A stretch of DNA of 37,732 nt from assembly GCA_003354025.1 (NCBI GenBank), contig PIVU01000014.1, positions 1 through 37,732 on the forward strand, read 5' to 3'. This document shows, one piece after another, positions 8,883 to 18,683 of this stretch; positions within the stretch are counted from its first letter, which is position 1; each line of letters starts with the position of its first letter. Origin of the DNA: Nitrospirota bacterium (GTDB lineage Bacteria > Nitrospirota > Thermodesulfovibrionia > UBA6902). Both the position numbers and the translations under genes were made by a program. The notes below the pieces were generated by a model. It worked only from the letters and a program-made list of their open reading frames with translations, ran no database searches and was not told where the DNA came from.

Positions 8883-11573
8883 ATGAGAAAGAAACATATC
8901 ATAATCACCATGATAATAGCGGTGATGACGCTAATTACGCTAAACAGCTATGGAGCAGGCGGAGGCGCTCACTGGGGATATAGCGGTGCATCAGGACCGG
9001 CCAACTGGGGCGACGTTAAACCCGAATACGGGACCTGTAAACTGGGAATGAGCCAGTCTCCCGTTAATATTATACCCACAAAAGCACTGAGGGGAGACCT
9101 CGGTCCAATCGAGTTTGACTACAGGGACACTCCTCTGAAGATGATCAACAACGGCCACACAATCCAGGTAAATTATGGTTCCGACAGTTTCATGAGAGTA
9201 AGCGGAAAGACTTACAAGCTTCTGCAGTTGCATTTCCACAGTCCGAGTGAAGACTCTGTTAATGGAAAGTCCTACGACATGCAGGCGCACTTTGTCCACC
9301 AGAATAGCGAGGGACAGCTGGCGGTTGTAGGCGTCTTTCTTGAAAAGGGAGAGTACAACCCCTTTATCGGTACATTATGGAATGAGATGCCTCATGAGGT
9401 TAACAGTGAGCAGGTGAGTCACACTCAGATCAACGGATCAAGCCTGCTCCCATCCAACGGATCGTACTACCACTTCAGTGGCTCGCTTACAACACCGCCG
9501 TGCAGTGAGGATGTGCAGTGGTATGTGCTGCAAACACCGGTCGAAGCATCTGCGGAGCAGATTGAAGAGTTTGTTTCATTAGTCGGTCATAATGCCAGGC
9601 CGACGCAGCCTTTAAATGACAGGGAAGTCATCGCGGTCACTACAGGCAGTATTTTATTTGCACATCTGAGTGCGCCGTCTAAGTCAGGGGGCACTCAACA
9701 TACTGCTCCGACTCATAGCAGCAAGACTTCTAATGCGTCTTCACAGTCATCCGCAGGACACTCATCAGGCGGGCATAAAAAAACAAATCAGCATACATCA
9801 AAAACTAACAACAATAACGACCACAAGGAAGCAGCCACACACTCTAAAAAAGAAGCACGCTCTCATAAGAGTGAAGGCGGTTTTTCAATGATTGCATGGA
9901 TCGGTATTGCAGGAGGACTACTACTCGTTGCCGGACTAACAGTCTATTTAATTAAAGGAGGAAATAGTATGAAATTTCTTAACAACATGAAAGTGGGCAC
10001 CAGGGTGTTCAGTCTTTCAATGATTCTTATTGCCCTGATGCTGACTATCGGAATATTCAGTATTGTAAAGTTGAGCGCCATAGGCACTGCCATTACGGAA
10101 ATTGCTGAAGAGGACATTCCACTCACAGAAATAATTAATCAGATTAGTGGACATCAGATGGAGCAGGCGCTTTATTTTGAGCGTTCATTGCGCTATGGTG
10201 AAATTCTTGCATCAAAGCAGGATGCCGGGCGGCTCCTGTTAGAAGCGGAAGAACATTTTAAGGATTTTGCTAAAAAATCTAATGAAGAGATCATAAAAGC
10301 AGAAGAGATAGCAGAAGAAGCAATCAGGGCAGCGCATACGGACGAGGCCCGCAATGAATTTGAGAATGTGCTATCTCAACTAAAAAAGATCGATAAAGAA
10401 CATGTTGATTATAACAATCATGCCCTGACTGTGTTTGATGCTATAGGCCAGGGGAATATTCATGAAGCTGAGCAGTTGGCTGAAAAAGTTGAAGAAGAAG
10501 AAGAGGGCCTGGGCAAAGAAATGGTGGAACTTGCTGTAAAAATTGGAAAATTTACTGAGGAAGCAGCAATGCAGGCTGCAGAAGATGAAAAAACCGCCCA
10601 GAACGTTATTCTTATAACATTGCTTATAGCGCTCTGTATAGGAGTGGCCCTCAGTATATTTATTGTGAAGAGCATTACAAATGTGCTGGCAGAGGTAAAA
10701 AGTGCTGCTGACAATGTAGCAGCTGCAAGCCAGGAGATGAGTTCCAGTTCAGAAGAGATGTCTCAGGGAGCAACAGAACAGGCAGCTTCTGCAGAGGAAG
10801 CATCATCATCCATGGAACAGATGGCGTCCAATATCAGGCAGAACTCCGACAATGCGCAGCAGACAGAAAAGATTGCTGGAAAGGCATCCACTGATGCCAG
10901 GGACGGCGGAGAAGCTGTATCACAGGCAGTCGGTGCCATGAGGGATATTGCGAGCAAAATATCGATTATAGAAGAGATAGCACGGCAGACGAACCTGTTG
11001 GCTTTAAATGCAGCTATTGAAGCAGCGCGGGCTGGAGAGCATGGAAAAGGCTTTGCAGTTGTTGCAGCTGAAGTAAGGAAACTGGCCGAACGCAGTCAGT
11101 CAGCCGCAGCCGAGATCAGCGACTTATCGTCGTCCAGCGTTGAGGTGGCTGAACAGGCCGGAGAAAGGCTGTCAAGGATGCTCCCAGATATACAGAAAAC
11201 ATCGGATCTGGTCCAGGAGATTAATGCCTCATGTAATGAACAAAATACAGGCGCTGAGCAGATCAATAAGGCAATACAGCAATTAGACCAGGTAATTCAG
11301 CAGAATGCTGGTGTATCCGAAGAAATGGCTTCAACAGCAGAGGAGCTGTCTGCCCAGGCAGAACAGCTGCAGTCAGCGGTTGCATCCCTGATAAACGTGA
11401 ATAGTAGCAACGGGAACTCCACTAGAAGAAGAGCCTCAACATTCAGAAAGCCTACGGAAGCAACTCCAGCGATTAAACATGAACCATCTGGCGCGGCAAC
11501 TCCCGCCGGAATCGCATTAAATATGGGCGGAAGTGGCACAGATGCAGCAGACAGAGATTTTGAGAAATATTAA
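8883..11573 (+). CDS. Alpha-carbonic anhydrase / methyl-accepting chemotaxis protein fusion
   Basis: An 896-residue single frame. Residues 1-24 look like a signal peptide. Residues about 28-262 are an alpha-carbonic anhydrase: zinc ligands His117 and His119 ([12 protein letters not shown]) and His136 (QAHFVHQN), gatekeeper Glu123, Thr203 (LTTPPCSED) and the proton-shuttle His92 (INNGHTIQV) are all present; the Glu117-equivalent (human CA II numbering) is Gln134. A Ser/Thr/Lys/His-rich linker (about 263-333) leads to a span at 337-356. From Met363 there is a full MCP: TM1 about 373-395, a helical periplasmic region, TM2 about 574-596, no clear HAMP, signalling tip [20 protein letters not shown], and a flexible tail ending DFEKY, which fits the CheR-docking pattern x-[FWYH]-x-x-[FWYH]. 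The topology is consistent, with the CA domain in the periplasm. It lies between cheA and cheW. Confidence 0.9.
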   Translation: MRKKHIIITMIIAVMTLITLNSYGAGGGAHWGYSGASGPANWGDVKPEYGTCKLGMSQSPVNIIPTKALRGDLGPIEFDYRDTPLKMINNGHTIQVNYGSDSFMRVSGKTYKLLQLHFHSPSEDSVNGKSYDMQAHFVHQNSEGQLAVVGVFLEKGEYNPFIGTLWNEMPHEVNSEQVSHTQINGSSLLPSNGSYYHFSGSLTTPPCSEDVQWYVLQTPVEASAEQIEEFVSLVGHNARPTQPLNDREVIAVTTGSILFAHLSAPSKSGGTQHTAPTHSSKTSNASSQSSAGHSSGGHKKTNQHTSKTNNNNDHKEAATHSKKEARSHKSEGGFSMIAWIGIAGGLLLVAGLTVYLIKGGNSMKFLNNMKVGTRVFSLSMILIALMLTIGIFSIVKLSAIGTAITEIAEEDIPLTEIINQISGHQMEQALYFERSLRYGEILASKQDAGRLLLEAEEHFKDFAKKSNEEIIKAEEIAEEAIRAAHTDEARNEFENVLSQLKKIDKEHVDYNNHALTVFDAIGQGNIHEAEQLAEKVEEEEEGLGKEMVELAVKIGKFTEEAAMQAAEDEKTAQNVILITLLIALCIGVALSIFIVKSITNVLAEVKSAADNVAAASQEMSSSSEEMSQGATEQAASAEEASSSMEQMASNIRQNSDNAQQTEKIAGKASTDARDGGEAVSQAVGAMRDIASKISIIEEIARQTNLLALNAAIEAARAGEHGKGFAVVAAEVRKLAERSQSAAAEISDLSSSSVEVAEQAGERLSRMLPDIQKTSDLVQEINASCNEQNTGAEQINKAIQQLDQVIQQNAGVSEEMASTAEELSAQAEQLQSAVASLINVNSSNGNSTRRRASTFRKPTEATPAIKHEPSGAATPAGIALNMGGSGTDAADRDFEKY
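9954..9971 (+). promoter_or_regulatory. Internal ribosome binding site and start codon for a stand-alone MCP
   Basis: AAAGGAGG (9954-9961) is followed after 7 bases by ATG (9969-9971), in frame with the fusion at residue 363. The following residues ([12 protein letters not shown], then a hydrophobic span) are a normal MCP N-terminus. This is a better Shine-Dalgarno than that of the full-length start, so a shorter 534-residue MCP is probably also made. Confidence 0.7.
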
Positions 11574-11597
11574 AAAGAATCTATAAACATTCAGAGA

Positions 11598-11649
11598 TCA
11601 GCTTTCAGCTGCGGATAAAAAACCAAAGGCTGAAAGCTGAGAGCTTTTT
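11598..11649 (+). terminator. Hairpin with T-run between the CA-MCP gene and cheW
   Basis: Twelve-base perfect arms (11598-11609 and 11629-11640) enclose a 19-base loop, and five T follow four bases after the stem (11645-11649). The hairpin ends just before the cheW Shine-Dalgarno (CCGGAGGT). It could be a partial terminator or an mRNA processing/stability element that sets cheW-cheB expression apart from the upstream genes. The loop is longer and the T-run shorter and more distant than in a strong terminator. Confidence 0.45.
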
Positions 11650-11665
11650 AACCGGAGGTTAAGAC

Positions 11666-12187
11666 ATGAGCATAGCAGAAATAGAAGAGTCAACAGGGCA
11701 TCTTACATTTAAACTGGACCAAGAGTTATTCGCAATTGATATCTCAAAAGTCCGCGAAGTTCTTGAATATACAACAGTTACAAAAGTGCCCCAGACACCT
11801 GAATTCATGTGCGGGGTTATCAATCTGAGAGGCGGGGTCGTACCGGTAGTGGATCTTCGTCGTAAATTTAGCATGTCGGCAGCAGAGAAAACGGTCAATA
11901 CCTGCATTATTATTGTTGAGGTATTGCTGGACGGAGTAATAACAGTGCTTGGCGCACTGGCGGATTCAGTGCAGGAGGTTCATGAATTTGAAGCCGACCA
12001 GATAGAGCCTGCACCGAAAATCGGAACAAAATTGAACACTGATTTCATCAAAGGAATGGGGAAACGGGATGACCAGTTTATTATGATCCTTGATATCGAC
12101 AAAGTATTCTCAATCGATGAGCTGGTAATCGTTAAGCAAACCGAAGAGTGCAGTGCTGCAAATAAACCAGAGGGTACTACTAAATAA
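11666..12187 (+). CDS. cheW: Chemotaxis coupling protein CheW
   Basis: A 173-residue CheW-domain protein. Diagnostic stretches are LTFKLDQELFAIDISKVREV near the N-terminus, FMCGVINLRGGVVPVVDLRR in the middle and FIKGMGKRDDQFIMILDIDK near the end. It links MCPs to CheA through its beta-barrel and the CheA P5 domain. The acidic C-terminal extension is unremarkable. Its Shine-Dalgarno lies right behind the hairpin at 11598-11649. It is the only separate cheW in the window. Confidence 0.95.
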   Translation: MSIAEIEESTGHLTFKLDQELFAIDISKVREVLEYTTVTKVPQTPEFMCGVINLRGGVVPVVDLRRKFSMSAAEKTVNTCIIIVEVLLDGVITVLGALADSVQEVHEFEADQIEPAPKIGTKLNTDFIKGMGKRDDQFIMILDIDKVFSIDELVIVKQTEECSAANKPEGTTK

Positions 12188-12208
12188 TCTAAACCGTGGA
12201 GCAGACCA

Positions 12209-13078
12209 TTGATATCCGACAACACAACTACATTTACGACATCACTGTCTGAGCAAGATTTCAGGCGCCTGAGCGAATTCATTCAGAGTGAATGCGGTAT
12301 CAAGATGCCCCAGTCCAAAAAAGTCATGCTTCAGTCCCGACTTCAAAAGAGGATACGCTATCTAGGCATGAATTCACTTGAAGATTACTGTAATTATCTG
12401 TTCAGCCCCAATGGAACTGAAAACGAACTTGTCCATATGATCGATGTGGTCACGACCAATAAGACTGATTTTTACCGGGAGCCAAGGCATTTTGAGTATC
12501 TTGTGCAGAATGCACTGCCGGAGTTGATTTCTAAAGGTAGCGCAGGGATAGGGAAAGATCTAATGGTATGGAGCGCGGGTTGTTCAACCGGGGAAGAGCC
12601 GTATACTCTTGCAATGGTGCTGAGTGAATTTGCACGGAGATGCCCGGGGTTCAAATTAAGATATACGATTCTTGCAACTGATATATCAACCCGGGTCCTG
12701 GAAAAAGCAAAACTAGGAATTTATGAGCATGAAAAAGTCACTCCTGTCCCGATGGACCAGAAGAAGAAGTATCTGCTGAGAGGCAAAGACAAAGAAAAAA
12801 ACCTGGTACGCGTATCACATGAACTTAGGTCTGCAGTAAGGTTTCGCAGGCTCAACTTTCTGGAGGGCGACTTTGGTATGCGCGAACCAATGGATATTAT
12901 ATTTTGCCGCAATGTAATTATATATTTTGACAGATCAACGCAAGAGACATTGCTTAACAGGTTCAGCGAGCACCTGAACCCCGGCGGATATGTTTTTTTA
13001 GGACATTCTGAAACAATACACGGCCTTGATGTGCCTTTGACCCAGATTGCACCTACTATCTACAGGAAAATAGCATGA
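12209..13078 (+). CDS. cheR: Chemotaxis protein methyltransferase CheR
   Basis: A 289-residue CheR: all-alpha N-terminal domain (DFRRLSEFIQSECGI, with KKVMLQSRLQKR) followed by the SAM-binding domain (WSAGCSTGEEPYTLAM, ILATDISTRVLEKA, DIIFCRNVIIYFD, PGGYVFLGHSE). It methylates glutamates on MCPs with S-adenosylmethionine. The fusion MCP upstream ends in a pentapeptide-like DFEKY that could dock to this enzyme. The start is a TTG at 12209 with GTGGAG upstream; no in-frame ATG lies close by that would preserve the N-terminal helix. It overlaps cheD by 4 bases (ATGA). Confidence 0.95.
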   Translation: MISDNTTTFTTSLSEQDFRRLSEFIQSECGIKMPQSKKVMLQSRLQKRIRYLGMNSLEDYCNYLFSPNGTENELVHMIDVVTTNKTDFYREPRHFEYLVQNALPELISKGSAGIGKDLMVWSAGCSTGEEPYTLAMVLSEFARRCPGFKLRYTILATDISTRVLEKAKLGIYEHEKVTPVPMDQKKKYLLRGKDKEKNLVRVSHELRSAVRFRRLNFLEGDFGMREPMDIIFCRNVIIYFDRSTQETLLNRFSEHLNPGGYVFLGHSETIHGLDVPLTQIAPTIYRKIA

Positions 13079-13584
13079 GACTTTGCGACAAGAAAATACC
13101 CATCGTTTACCTTAAACCCGGAGAAATGTATATAACCGAAAAACCGACACTGGTATCTACCGTGCTTGGCTCATGTGTGTCTGTCACGATGTTTAATCCG
13201 CGTCTTAAAATAGGGGCCATATGTCACGGCCTTTTGCCCACATATAAAGCGAAATTATCATGCAGAAGTTTAATGGAGGAGTATAAATACGTAAATTCTT
13301 CTATAGATAACATGGTGAAAAAATATAAGGGTTACGGTGTCTGCAGCAGGGAATTAGAGGTGAAAATATTTGGTGGTTCTGAAATGATGCATGCTAAACC
13401 GGATGTGGTTCCGATAGTAAGTATTGGAATACAGAATGTTCAGGCCGCTATTCATACAATCAAATCAAACGGACTCTCTTCCATAGCAACAAATGTAGGA
13501 GGCGCCTCCGGACGAAAACTTTATTTCAACACACAAACCGGTGATGTTTTTATGAAACTGCTTGGTAATAAAGAATACAGATAA
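13075..13584 (+). CDS. cheD: Chemoreceptor glutamine deamidase CheD
   Basis: 169 residues. The catalytic pattern of CheD is clear: STVLGSCVSVTMFNP with the nucleophilic Cys, then GAICHGLLP with the catalytic His about 17 residues later, and the Thr before the LGSC turn. The C-terminal part (VKIFGGSEMM, NVGGASGRKLYFNTQTGDVFM) is also typical. It deamidates Gln to Glu on MCPs before methylation, and in systems with CheC it also serves in adaptation; no cheC is seen here. Start codon overlaps the cheR stop. Confidence 0.93.
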   Translation: MRLCDKKIPIVYLKPGEMYITEKPTLVSTVLGSCVSVTMFNPRLKIGAICHGLLPTYKAKLSCRSLMEEYKYVNSSIDNMVKKYKGYGVCSRELEVKIFGGSEMMHAKPDVVPIVSIGIQNVQAAIHTIKSNGLSSIATNVGGASGRKLYFNTQTGDVFMKLLGNKEYR

Positions 13585-13620
13585 TGCAATCATTGGGAAA
13601 AATGGTATGAGAGACATTAA

Positions 13621-14685
13621 ATGAAAAAAAAGATTAAGGTGTTGATTGTAGATGATTCTGCAGTAGTACGCCAGACAATGGAGGATATTCTTTCCCATGA
13701 TCCGGGGATAGAAGTTATAGCGACTGCTGCTGACCCGTTCGTGGCATCTGATAAGCTAAAACAGGAAGTTCCAGATGTGATTACCCTGGACATAGAAATG
13801 CCTCGTATGGACGGCATCACCTTTCTCAAGAAAATAATGAACCAGCATCCAATCCCTGTCGTGGTTTGTTCAAGTCTTACCGGGGTAGGGGCTGAGACGA
13901 CCTTGAAAGCTCTTGAATACGGAGCAGTCGAGATAATAACAAAACCAAGCATCGGCACAAAACAGTTTCTGGAAGAATCCAGAGTAAAAATATGTGACGC
14001 TGTAAAGGCTGCATCATTAGCGCATGTAAAGCGTATTTCTGCAACAATTCATGAAGTAGCCCCTAAACTGACTGCTGACGCTGTGCTGGCAAAGGCTTCT
14101 TCAAAGGCAATGATAAGGACAACCGAAAAGGTTGTACTGGTGGGTGCCTCAACAGGAGGGACAGAAGCTCTCCGGGTCTTTCTTCAAGCACTTCCTCCAG
14201 ATTCCCCCGGCATCGTAATTGTCCAGCATATGCCGGAAAACTTCACAAAGGCATTTGCAAATCGTCTTAATGGTATTTGCAGGGTAACAGTGAAGGAGGC
14301 ATCGGATAATGATACTGTGATCAGGGGGCAGGCCCTGATAGCACCTGGTAACCGTCATACACTGCTTAAAAGGAGCGGGGCGAGGTATTACGTAGAAGTC
14401 AAAGACGGGCCCCTTGTCAGCCGTCACCGCCCTTCAGTTGATGTATTGTTCCGTTCTGCTGCGCGCTATGCAGGAAAAAATGCTCTAGGTGTAATAATGA
14501 CAGGCATGGGAGATGACGGAGCAAAGGGAATGATGGAAATGAAAGAGGCTGGATCATTTAATATTGCTCAGGACGAGAGCACATCGATAGTGTTCGGGAT
14601 GCCCAATGAAGCGATTAAAAGAGGTGGGGTAGACAGTGTCTTGTCATTGGATAATATTGCCGGAAAAATTATTGAATTAACTTAG
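13621..14685 (+). CDS. cheB: Chemotaxis response regulator and methylesterase CheB
   Basis: 354 residues. Receiver domain at about 5-120 ([25 protein letters not shown] with the phospho-acceptor Asp, CSSLTG, IITKPS). Methylesterase domain at about 165-354 with the catalytic triad in recognisable motifs: Ser in [11 protein letters not shown], His in [10 protein letters not shown] and Asp in [12 protein letters not shown]. It removes methyl groups from MCPs when phosphorylated by CheA and closes the adaptation set cheR-cheD-cheB. Confidence 0.96.
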   Translation: MKKKIKVLIVDDSAVVRQTMEDILSHDPGIEVIATAADPFVASDKLKQEVPDVITLDIEMPRMDGITFLKKIMNQHPIPVVVCSSLTGVGAETTLKALEYGAVEIITKPSIGTKQFLEESRVKICDAVKAASLAHVKRISATIHEVAPKLTADAVLAKASSKAMIRTTEKVVLVGASTGGTEALRVFLQALPPDSPGIVIVQHMPENFTKAFANRLNGICRVTVKEASDNDTVIRGQALIAPGNRHTLLKRSGARYYVEVKDGPLVSRHRPSVDVLFRSAARYAGKNALGVIMTGMGDDGAKGMMEMKEAGSFNIAQDESTSIVFGMPNEAIKRGGVDSVLSLDNIAGKIIELT

Positions 14686-14759
14686 CTGCGGTTAGACAAA
14701 ATAAGCTACTAGCGCAGTTATGAGCTGAATGCAAAGTGTCATGAATAAGGAGGAATACT

Positions 14760-15188
14760 ATGAGATTTTTAATAGCAGAAGATGACAACATCAGTCTTAA
14801 GATTATGCAGAATTTTCTGTCGGAATATGGAGATTGTGATGTTGTCACAGACGGGAATAAAGCCATTGAAACCTTTAAAATGTCCTGGTTCAATAGCCTC
14901 CCCTATGATTTGATCTGCCTTGATATTATGATGCCCAATGTTGATGGACAGCAGGCATTGATCCAAATACGTGACATCGAAAAAGGTATGGGAGTAGGAA
15001 GAAAGGACAGGGTGAAAGTGATAATGACAACAGCTCTTGATGACCCGAAAAATGTCTTTCAAGCGCTTTTTAAGGGAGGTGCAGGGTCTTATATCGTTAA
15101 GCCTGTCAGTAAAAAGAAACTTGTTGATGAAATGACTAAGCTTGGAATTGCTGAAAAATTGAAAACCGATCTAAATATAATCCTGTGA
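14760..15188 (+). CDS. CheY-like stand-alone response regulator
   Basis: A 142-residue receiver: [15 protein letters not shown], Asp55 in [17 protein letters not shown], Thr in VIMTTALDD and Lys in [11 protein letters not shown]. The insertion [14 protein letters not shown] between the phospho-acceptor loop and strand 4 and the EDDNIS start are typical of the CheY-like regulators that accompany hybrid kinases rather than of flagellar CheY. It has AAGGAGG upstream. Its stop overlaps the hybrid kinase start (GTGA), which suggests joint action in that phosphorelay. Confidence 0.9.
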   Translation: MRFLIAEDDNISLKIMQNFLSEYGDCDVVTDGNKAIETFKMSWFNSLPYDLICLDIMMPNVDGQQALIQIRDIEKGMGVGRKDRVKVIMTTALDDPKNVFQALFKGGAGSYIVKPVSKKKLVDEMTKLGIAEKLKTDLNIIL

Positions 15189-17725
15189 ACATGAACAAGG
15201 CAAAATTCAATGACAGTGGCCTGCTAAAATATATCTTTATTCTCTCCTGCGCCATCGCGATTATATATCCTGTTGTCAATATATATGTAATATTCCCTTC
15301 ATTCACAAAAATGGTATGTGAAAATGCGGAAGCTGATGCTGTACGTGTTACGAATCTTCTTGCGAGCAAGCTTATGTTTCAGCAGAATGAATTAACCGGA
15401 GACTCTTTTTCAGATGATTTTTCTAAGCATGCTGAGCAAATCAAGAAAAAACTGAATATCTGGAAATTTAAAATATTTTCTAAAGATGGTGAAATTATTT
15501 TTTCTACAGACTCTGAAGAAGTCGGCAGTTTCAATAGCAAAAGCTATTTCCACGAAATAGTAGCTAAAGGCAAATCCTATGCAAAGCATGTGCAGAAAGA
15601 CATGAAGACACTTGAAGGTCAGGTTGTCTTAAAAGATGTCGTAGAAACATATGTGCCTATTATGATAAATGGTGCCTTTGCCGGTGCCTTTGAGATTTAT
15701 GATGATATTACCCATAAAATTAATATGCTGAATGTTGCGTTATTGAGGGCCTCAATAATTCCCCTAATAATAATGTGCTGTTTTTTTGTCCTTATATTAT
15801 TCATTCTAGTTAAAGCTGACAAAGCTGTTCTCATCTCAATGAAGTCAGGAGTTAAGCGATACAGGTCCCCCGCCTACTTTCTTTTTGTAACAGCTGTTTC
15901 AATATTTGCCACGGAAGCCGTAGTAATGTTTTTTCTGTCCAATATGCCTCCGACCTCAAAAATAGCCGAGATAATTATGGACTCATCATTGCTGATCCTG
16001 ATGGTATCGCCGGCGCTCTACTTCTTTGTTTTTCGTCCTCTTGTAACATACGGCATAAAATGCAGGCAGACGGAAAAGGACCTGGAAAAATCCAAAATAG
16101 CTGCTGAAACAGCCAGCTCAGCCAAAAGTAATTTTCTGGCAAACATGAGTCATGAGATACGAACACCGATGAACGCTATCATGGGAATGACCGACCTGAC
16201 TCTTGAGACGGAATTGTCGGGAGAGCAAAGAGAAAATATGGAAATAGTGAAAGAGTCCGCAGTGTCACTTCTCAGCCTGCTTAACAGTGTTTTGGATTTA
16301 TCAAAGATTGAATCCAACAGGATGGAGTTAGAGGAAAATGACTTTAATCTGGTTTATGTGCTGGACGGCATAATCAAGGCATTTCGCTGTGGAGCTGACG
16401 CGAAGGGGATTCAGCTGGTTTATGAAATAAAGCCTGATGTCCCTGTTTGGATAATAGGCGATGAACTCCGATTAAAACAGGTTATTATAAATACGTTAAG
16501 TAATGCTATTAAGTTTACCGAATATGGTGAAGTTGCACTAAAGGTCGGGCATTGGACTGGGGACAATGGGAAACTCTCTGCAGATAACCATGATATTCAA
16601 GAGGTGTGCCTTCACTTTAGCGTATCCGATACGGGTATAGGTATTCCTGAAGAGAAACGTGAGCATATATTTGACAGTTTTGCCCAGGCGGATGGATCTA
16701 CAACCAGAAAGTACGGCGGCACGGGATTGGGCCTTGCCATCTCAAAATGCATAGTGGAAATTATGAATGGAAGCATCTGGGTCGAAAGTGAATGCGGTAA
16801 GGGGAGCGTATTTAACTTTACTGTACAGTTCAGGGCCGTTAGAAATAATGAAAAAAATGATATTTCTTCTCTGGAGTCTGAACGTAAGCGTCAGTTATCC
16901 AGCGAAGACTGCATGAAAGGACGTATTGCACGAGGTAAAGGAACAGTTGGTGTACATATTCTTCTCGTAGAGGACAATGCCCTGAACAGGAAAGTGGCTA
17001 TTCGCATGTTGGAGAAAGAGGGGTTTATCGTGGAAGTGGCATGCAATGGCAGTGAAGCACTTAACTGCCTGAAGAGCAGTTATTATGACCTGGTTCTAAT
17101 GGACGTTCAGATGCCGGTGATGGATGGTATAGAGGCTACGCGCATCATCAGAAATACAAAGGACCATTCCCTTGACTCGGAAATTCCTGTTATTGCTCTG
17201 ACTGCAAGTGCATTTATCCATGAAAAGGAAAAATGCTTTGAAGCCGGAATGAACAGCTTTATATCAAAACCATTCAGAAAAGAAGAGCTCCTATCTATGA
17301 TTAAGAAATTTATTACAGGGAGGACCATGCACGATATGTCTGGAATTGCTTTAGCGGAAAACTCCGAGGAGGTCTATAACAGGGATGATACCCTGGCTCG
17401 TTTAGACGGGGATGAAGAGCTGCTTGATGAACTTCTCGAAATATTCATTTATGATGCTCCTGCACAATTGAAGGGACTGAAAAAAGCAATTGATGAGGAT
17501 GATAAAATTTTAATTGAGCGCCAGGCGCATTCATTAAAGAGTGCATCTGCAAATATTGGAGCATCCTTTGCGAGAGCTGAGGCATCTCGAATTGAAAAGG
17601 CAGTGCATTCTGAAAAGCCTGAAAGCTGCCTCTTGTTATATGAAAAGCTCGAACATGAACTGAACAGGGTGTTTGATATATTGAATAATGTTTCTGGCGT
17701 TAATAAATGTGTAAAGAAATTATGA
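15185..17725 (+). CDS. Hybrid sensor histidine kinase with REC and HPt domains
   Basis: 846 residues. An N-terminal span (about 12-36) and an extracytoplasmic region of about 150 residues with a small Cache-like pattern ([40 protein letters not shown]) are followed by three hydrophobic segments (about 187-209, 222-245, 258-280). HisKA has His323 in [18 protein letters not shown]; HATPase has [19 protein letters not shown] and [11 protein letters not shown]. The receiver has Asp640 in [13 protein letters not shown], and the C-terminal HPt has His782 in [15 protein letters not shown]. This is a full BarA-like His-Asp-His relay in one protein, which then needs a receiver partner; CheY-like 14760-15188 and the REC-GGDEF protein downstream are the obvious candidates. 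Start GTG 15185 or ATG 15191. Confidence 0.92.
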   Translation: MNMNKAKFNDSGLLKYIFILSCAIAIIYPVVNIYVIFPSFTKMVCENAEADAVRVTNLLASKLMFQQNELTGDSFSDDFSKHAEQIKKKLNIWKFKIFSKDGEIIFSTDSEEVGSFNSKSYFHEIVAKGKSYAKHVQKDMKTLEGQVVLKDVVETYVPIMINGAFAGAFEIYDDITHKINMLNVALLRASIIPLIIMCCFFVLILFILVKADKAVLISMKSGVKRYRSPAYFLFVTAVSIFATEAVVMFFLSNMPPTSKIAEIIMDSSLLILMVSPALYFFVFRPLVTYGIKCRQTEKDLEKSKIAAETASSAKSNFLANMSHEIRTPMNAIMGMTDLTLETELSGEQRENMEIVKESAVSLLSLLNSVLDLSKIESNRMELEENDFNLVYVLDGIIKAFRCGADAKGIQLVYEIKPDVPVWIIGDELRLKQVIINTLSNAIKFTEYGEVALKVGHWTGDNGKLSADNHDIQEVCLHFSVSDTGIGIPEEKREHIFDSFAQADGSTTRKYGGTGLGLAISKCIVEIMNGSIWVESECGKGSVFNFTVQFRAVRNNEKNDISSLESERKRQLSSEDCMKGRIARGKGTVGVHILLVEDNALNRKVAIRMLEKEGFIVEVACNGSEALNCLKSSYYDLVLMDVQMPVMDGIEATRIIRNTKDHSLDSEIPVIALTASAFIHEKEKCFEAGMNSFISKPFRKEELLSMIKKFITGRTMHDMSGIALAENSEEVYNRDDTLARLDGDEELLDELLEIFIYDAPAQLKGLKKAIDEDDKILIERQAHSLKSASANIGASFARAEASRIEKAVHSEKPESCLLLYEKLEHELNRVFDILNNVSGVNKCVKKL

Positions 17726-17741
17726 CATCCGGGAGGTATTT

Positions 17742-18659
17742 ATCAGAATACTAATTGCAGAAGATGATCTCACGTCCAGTCATTTACTTAAATCATTACT
17801 GGTACGCTGGGGATATGAAGTAATTGCTACTGCCAACGGTCATGAGGCCCTTGAAGTGCTTAATTCCGAGGAAGCTCCCCTAATTGCCATTCTTGACTGG
17901 ATGATGCCGAAAATGGATGGTGTGGAGGTATGCCGCTATATAAGAAAACAAAATAAAGCCCCATATATTTATATGATTTTGCTTACAGCAAGTGGTGGGG
18001 ATGACAATATCATTGAAGGCTTTAAAGCAGGGGCCGATGACTATATTACTAAACCATTCGGTGCACATGAACTGGAGATGAGACTTGGGGTCGGCAGGCG
18101 TATTGTGGAATTGGAGGAACAGCTTCGCCGACAGGCCCTCTATGATCAGTTGACTACTTTGCCGAACCGGTCTCAGTTTGTAAGATACCTGGATCGTCTG
18201 GTTTTACGTTCGCAAGTACATAATAAGTATAAGTTTGCAGTTCTTTTCCTGGATATCGACCGCTTTAAAATTATCAATGACAGTCTCGGACATATAGTAG
18301 GGGACCAAATAATTATTGAAGTTGCAAAACGACTGCAGAGCTGCGTTCGCTCAACTGACATGGCTGCACGATTCGGGGGCGATGAGTTTGTAATTCTGCT
18401 TGATGATATTAGCGATATTAACTATGCAACATGTATAGCCGACAGGATACAGGAGAAACTGTCCATGCCGTTTAACCTGAACGGCCAAGATGTATCCACT
18501 ACGGTAAGTATAGGGATTGCCCAGAGTGTTACGGGCTATAGCTCTTCAAAAGATATTCTCCGTGATGCAGACTCCGCTATGTATCTTGCTAAATCCCGTG
18601 GTAGAGCGCGCTACGAAATATTTGACTCCTCAATATACACACGAGACCTGGGGGCCTAA
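17742..18659 (+). CDS. PleD-like response regulator diguanylate cyclase (REC-GGDEF), apparent AUC start
   Basis: 305 residues if started at the ATC codon 17742, giving (M)RILIAEDDLTSSHLL, a complete receiver N-terminus with Asp52 in IAILDWMMPKMDG and Lys in YITKPFGAHELE. No ATG, GTG or TTG exists in frame between the upstream stop (17712-17714) and GTG 17856, which would cut away the acidic pair. GGGAGG (17731-17736) lies 5 bases before the ATC. The GGDEF domain has DQLTTLPNRSQF, FLDIDRFKIINDSLGH and FGGDEF (212-216), plus the inhibitory-site RSTD five residues before GGDEF. It makes c-di-GMP. The protein ends at ARYEIFDSS..., the point where related proteins continue into an EAL domain. Confidence 0.85.
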   Translation: MRILIAEDDLTSSHLLKSLLVRWGYEVIATANGHEALEVLNSEEAPLIAILDWMMPKMDGVEVCRYIRKQNKAPYIYMILLTASGGDDNIIEGFKAGADDYITKPFGAHELEMRLGVGRRIVELEEQLRRQALYDQLTTLPNRSQFVRYLDRLVLRSQVHNKYKFAVLFLDIDRFKIINDSLGHIVGDQIIIEVAKRLQSCVRSTDMAARFGGDEFVILLDDISDINYATCIADRIQEKLSMPFNLNGQDVSTTVSIGIAQSVTGYSSSKDILRDADSAMYLAKSRGRARYEIFDSSIYTRDLGA

Positions 18660-18683
18660 TTATTTGCGTGTTGTCAGGAATAC

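Noticed and set aside
9880-9971. CA and MCP as two separate genes with a hidden stop
   Set aside because: The frame reads through without a stop from 8883 to 11573 and the spans give a consistent topology. An assembly error cannot be excluded from one sequence.
17799-17858. CTG 17799 or GTG 17856 as start of the REC-GGDEF gene
   Set aside because: Both delete the conserved EDD acidic pocket and lie far from the GGGAGG site; the ATC at 17742 gives a whole receiver.
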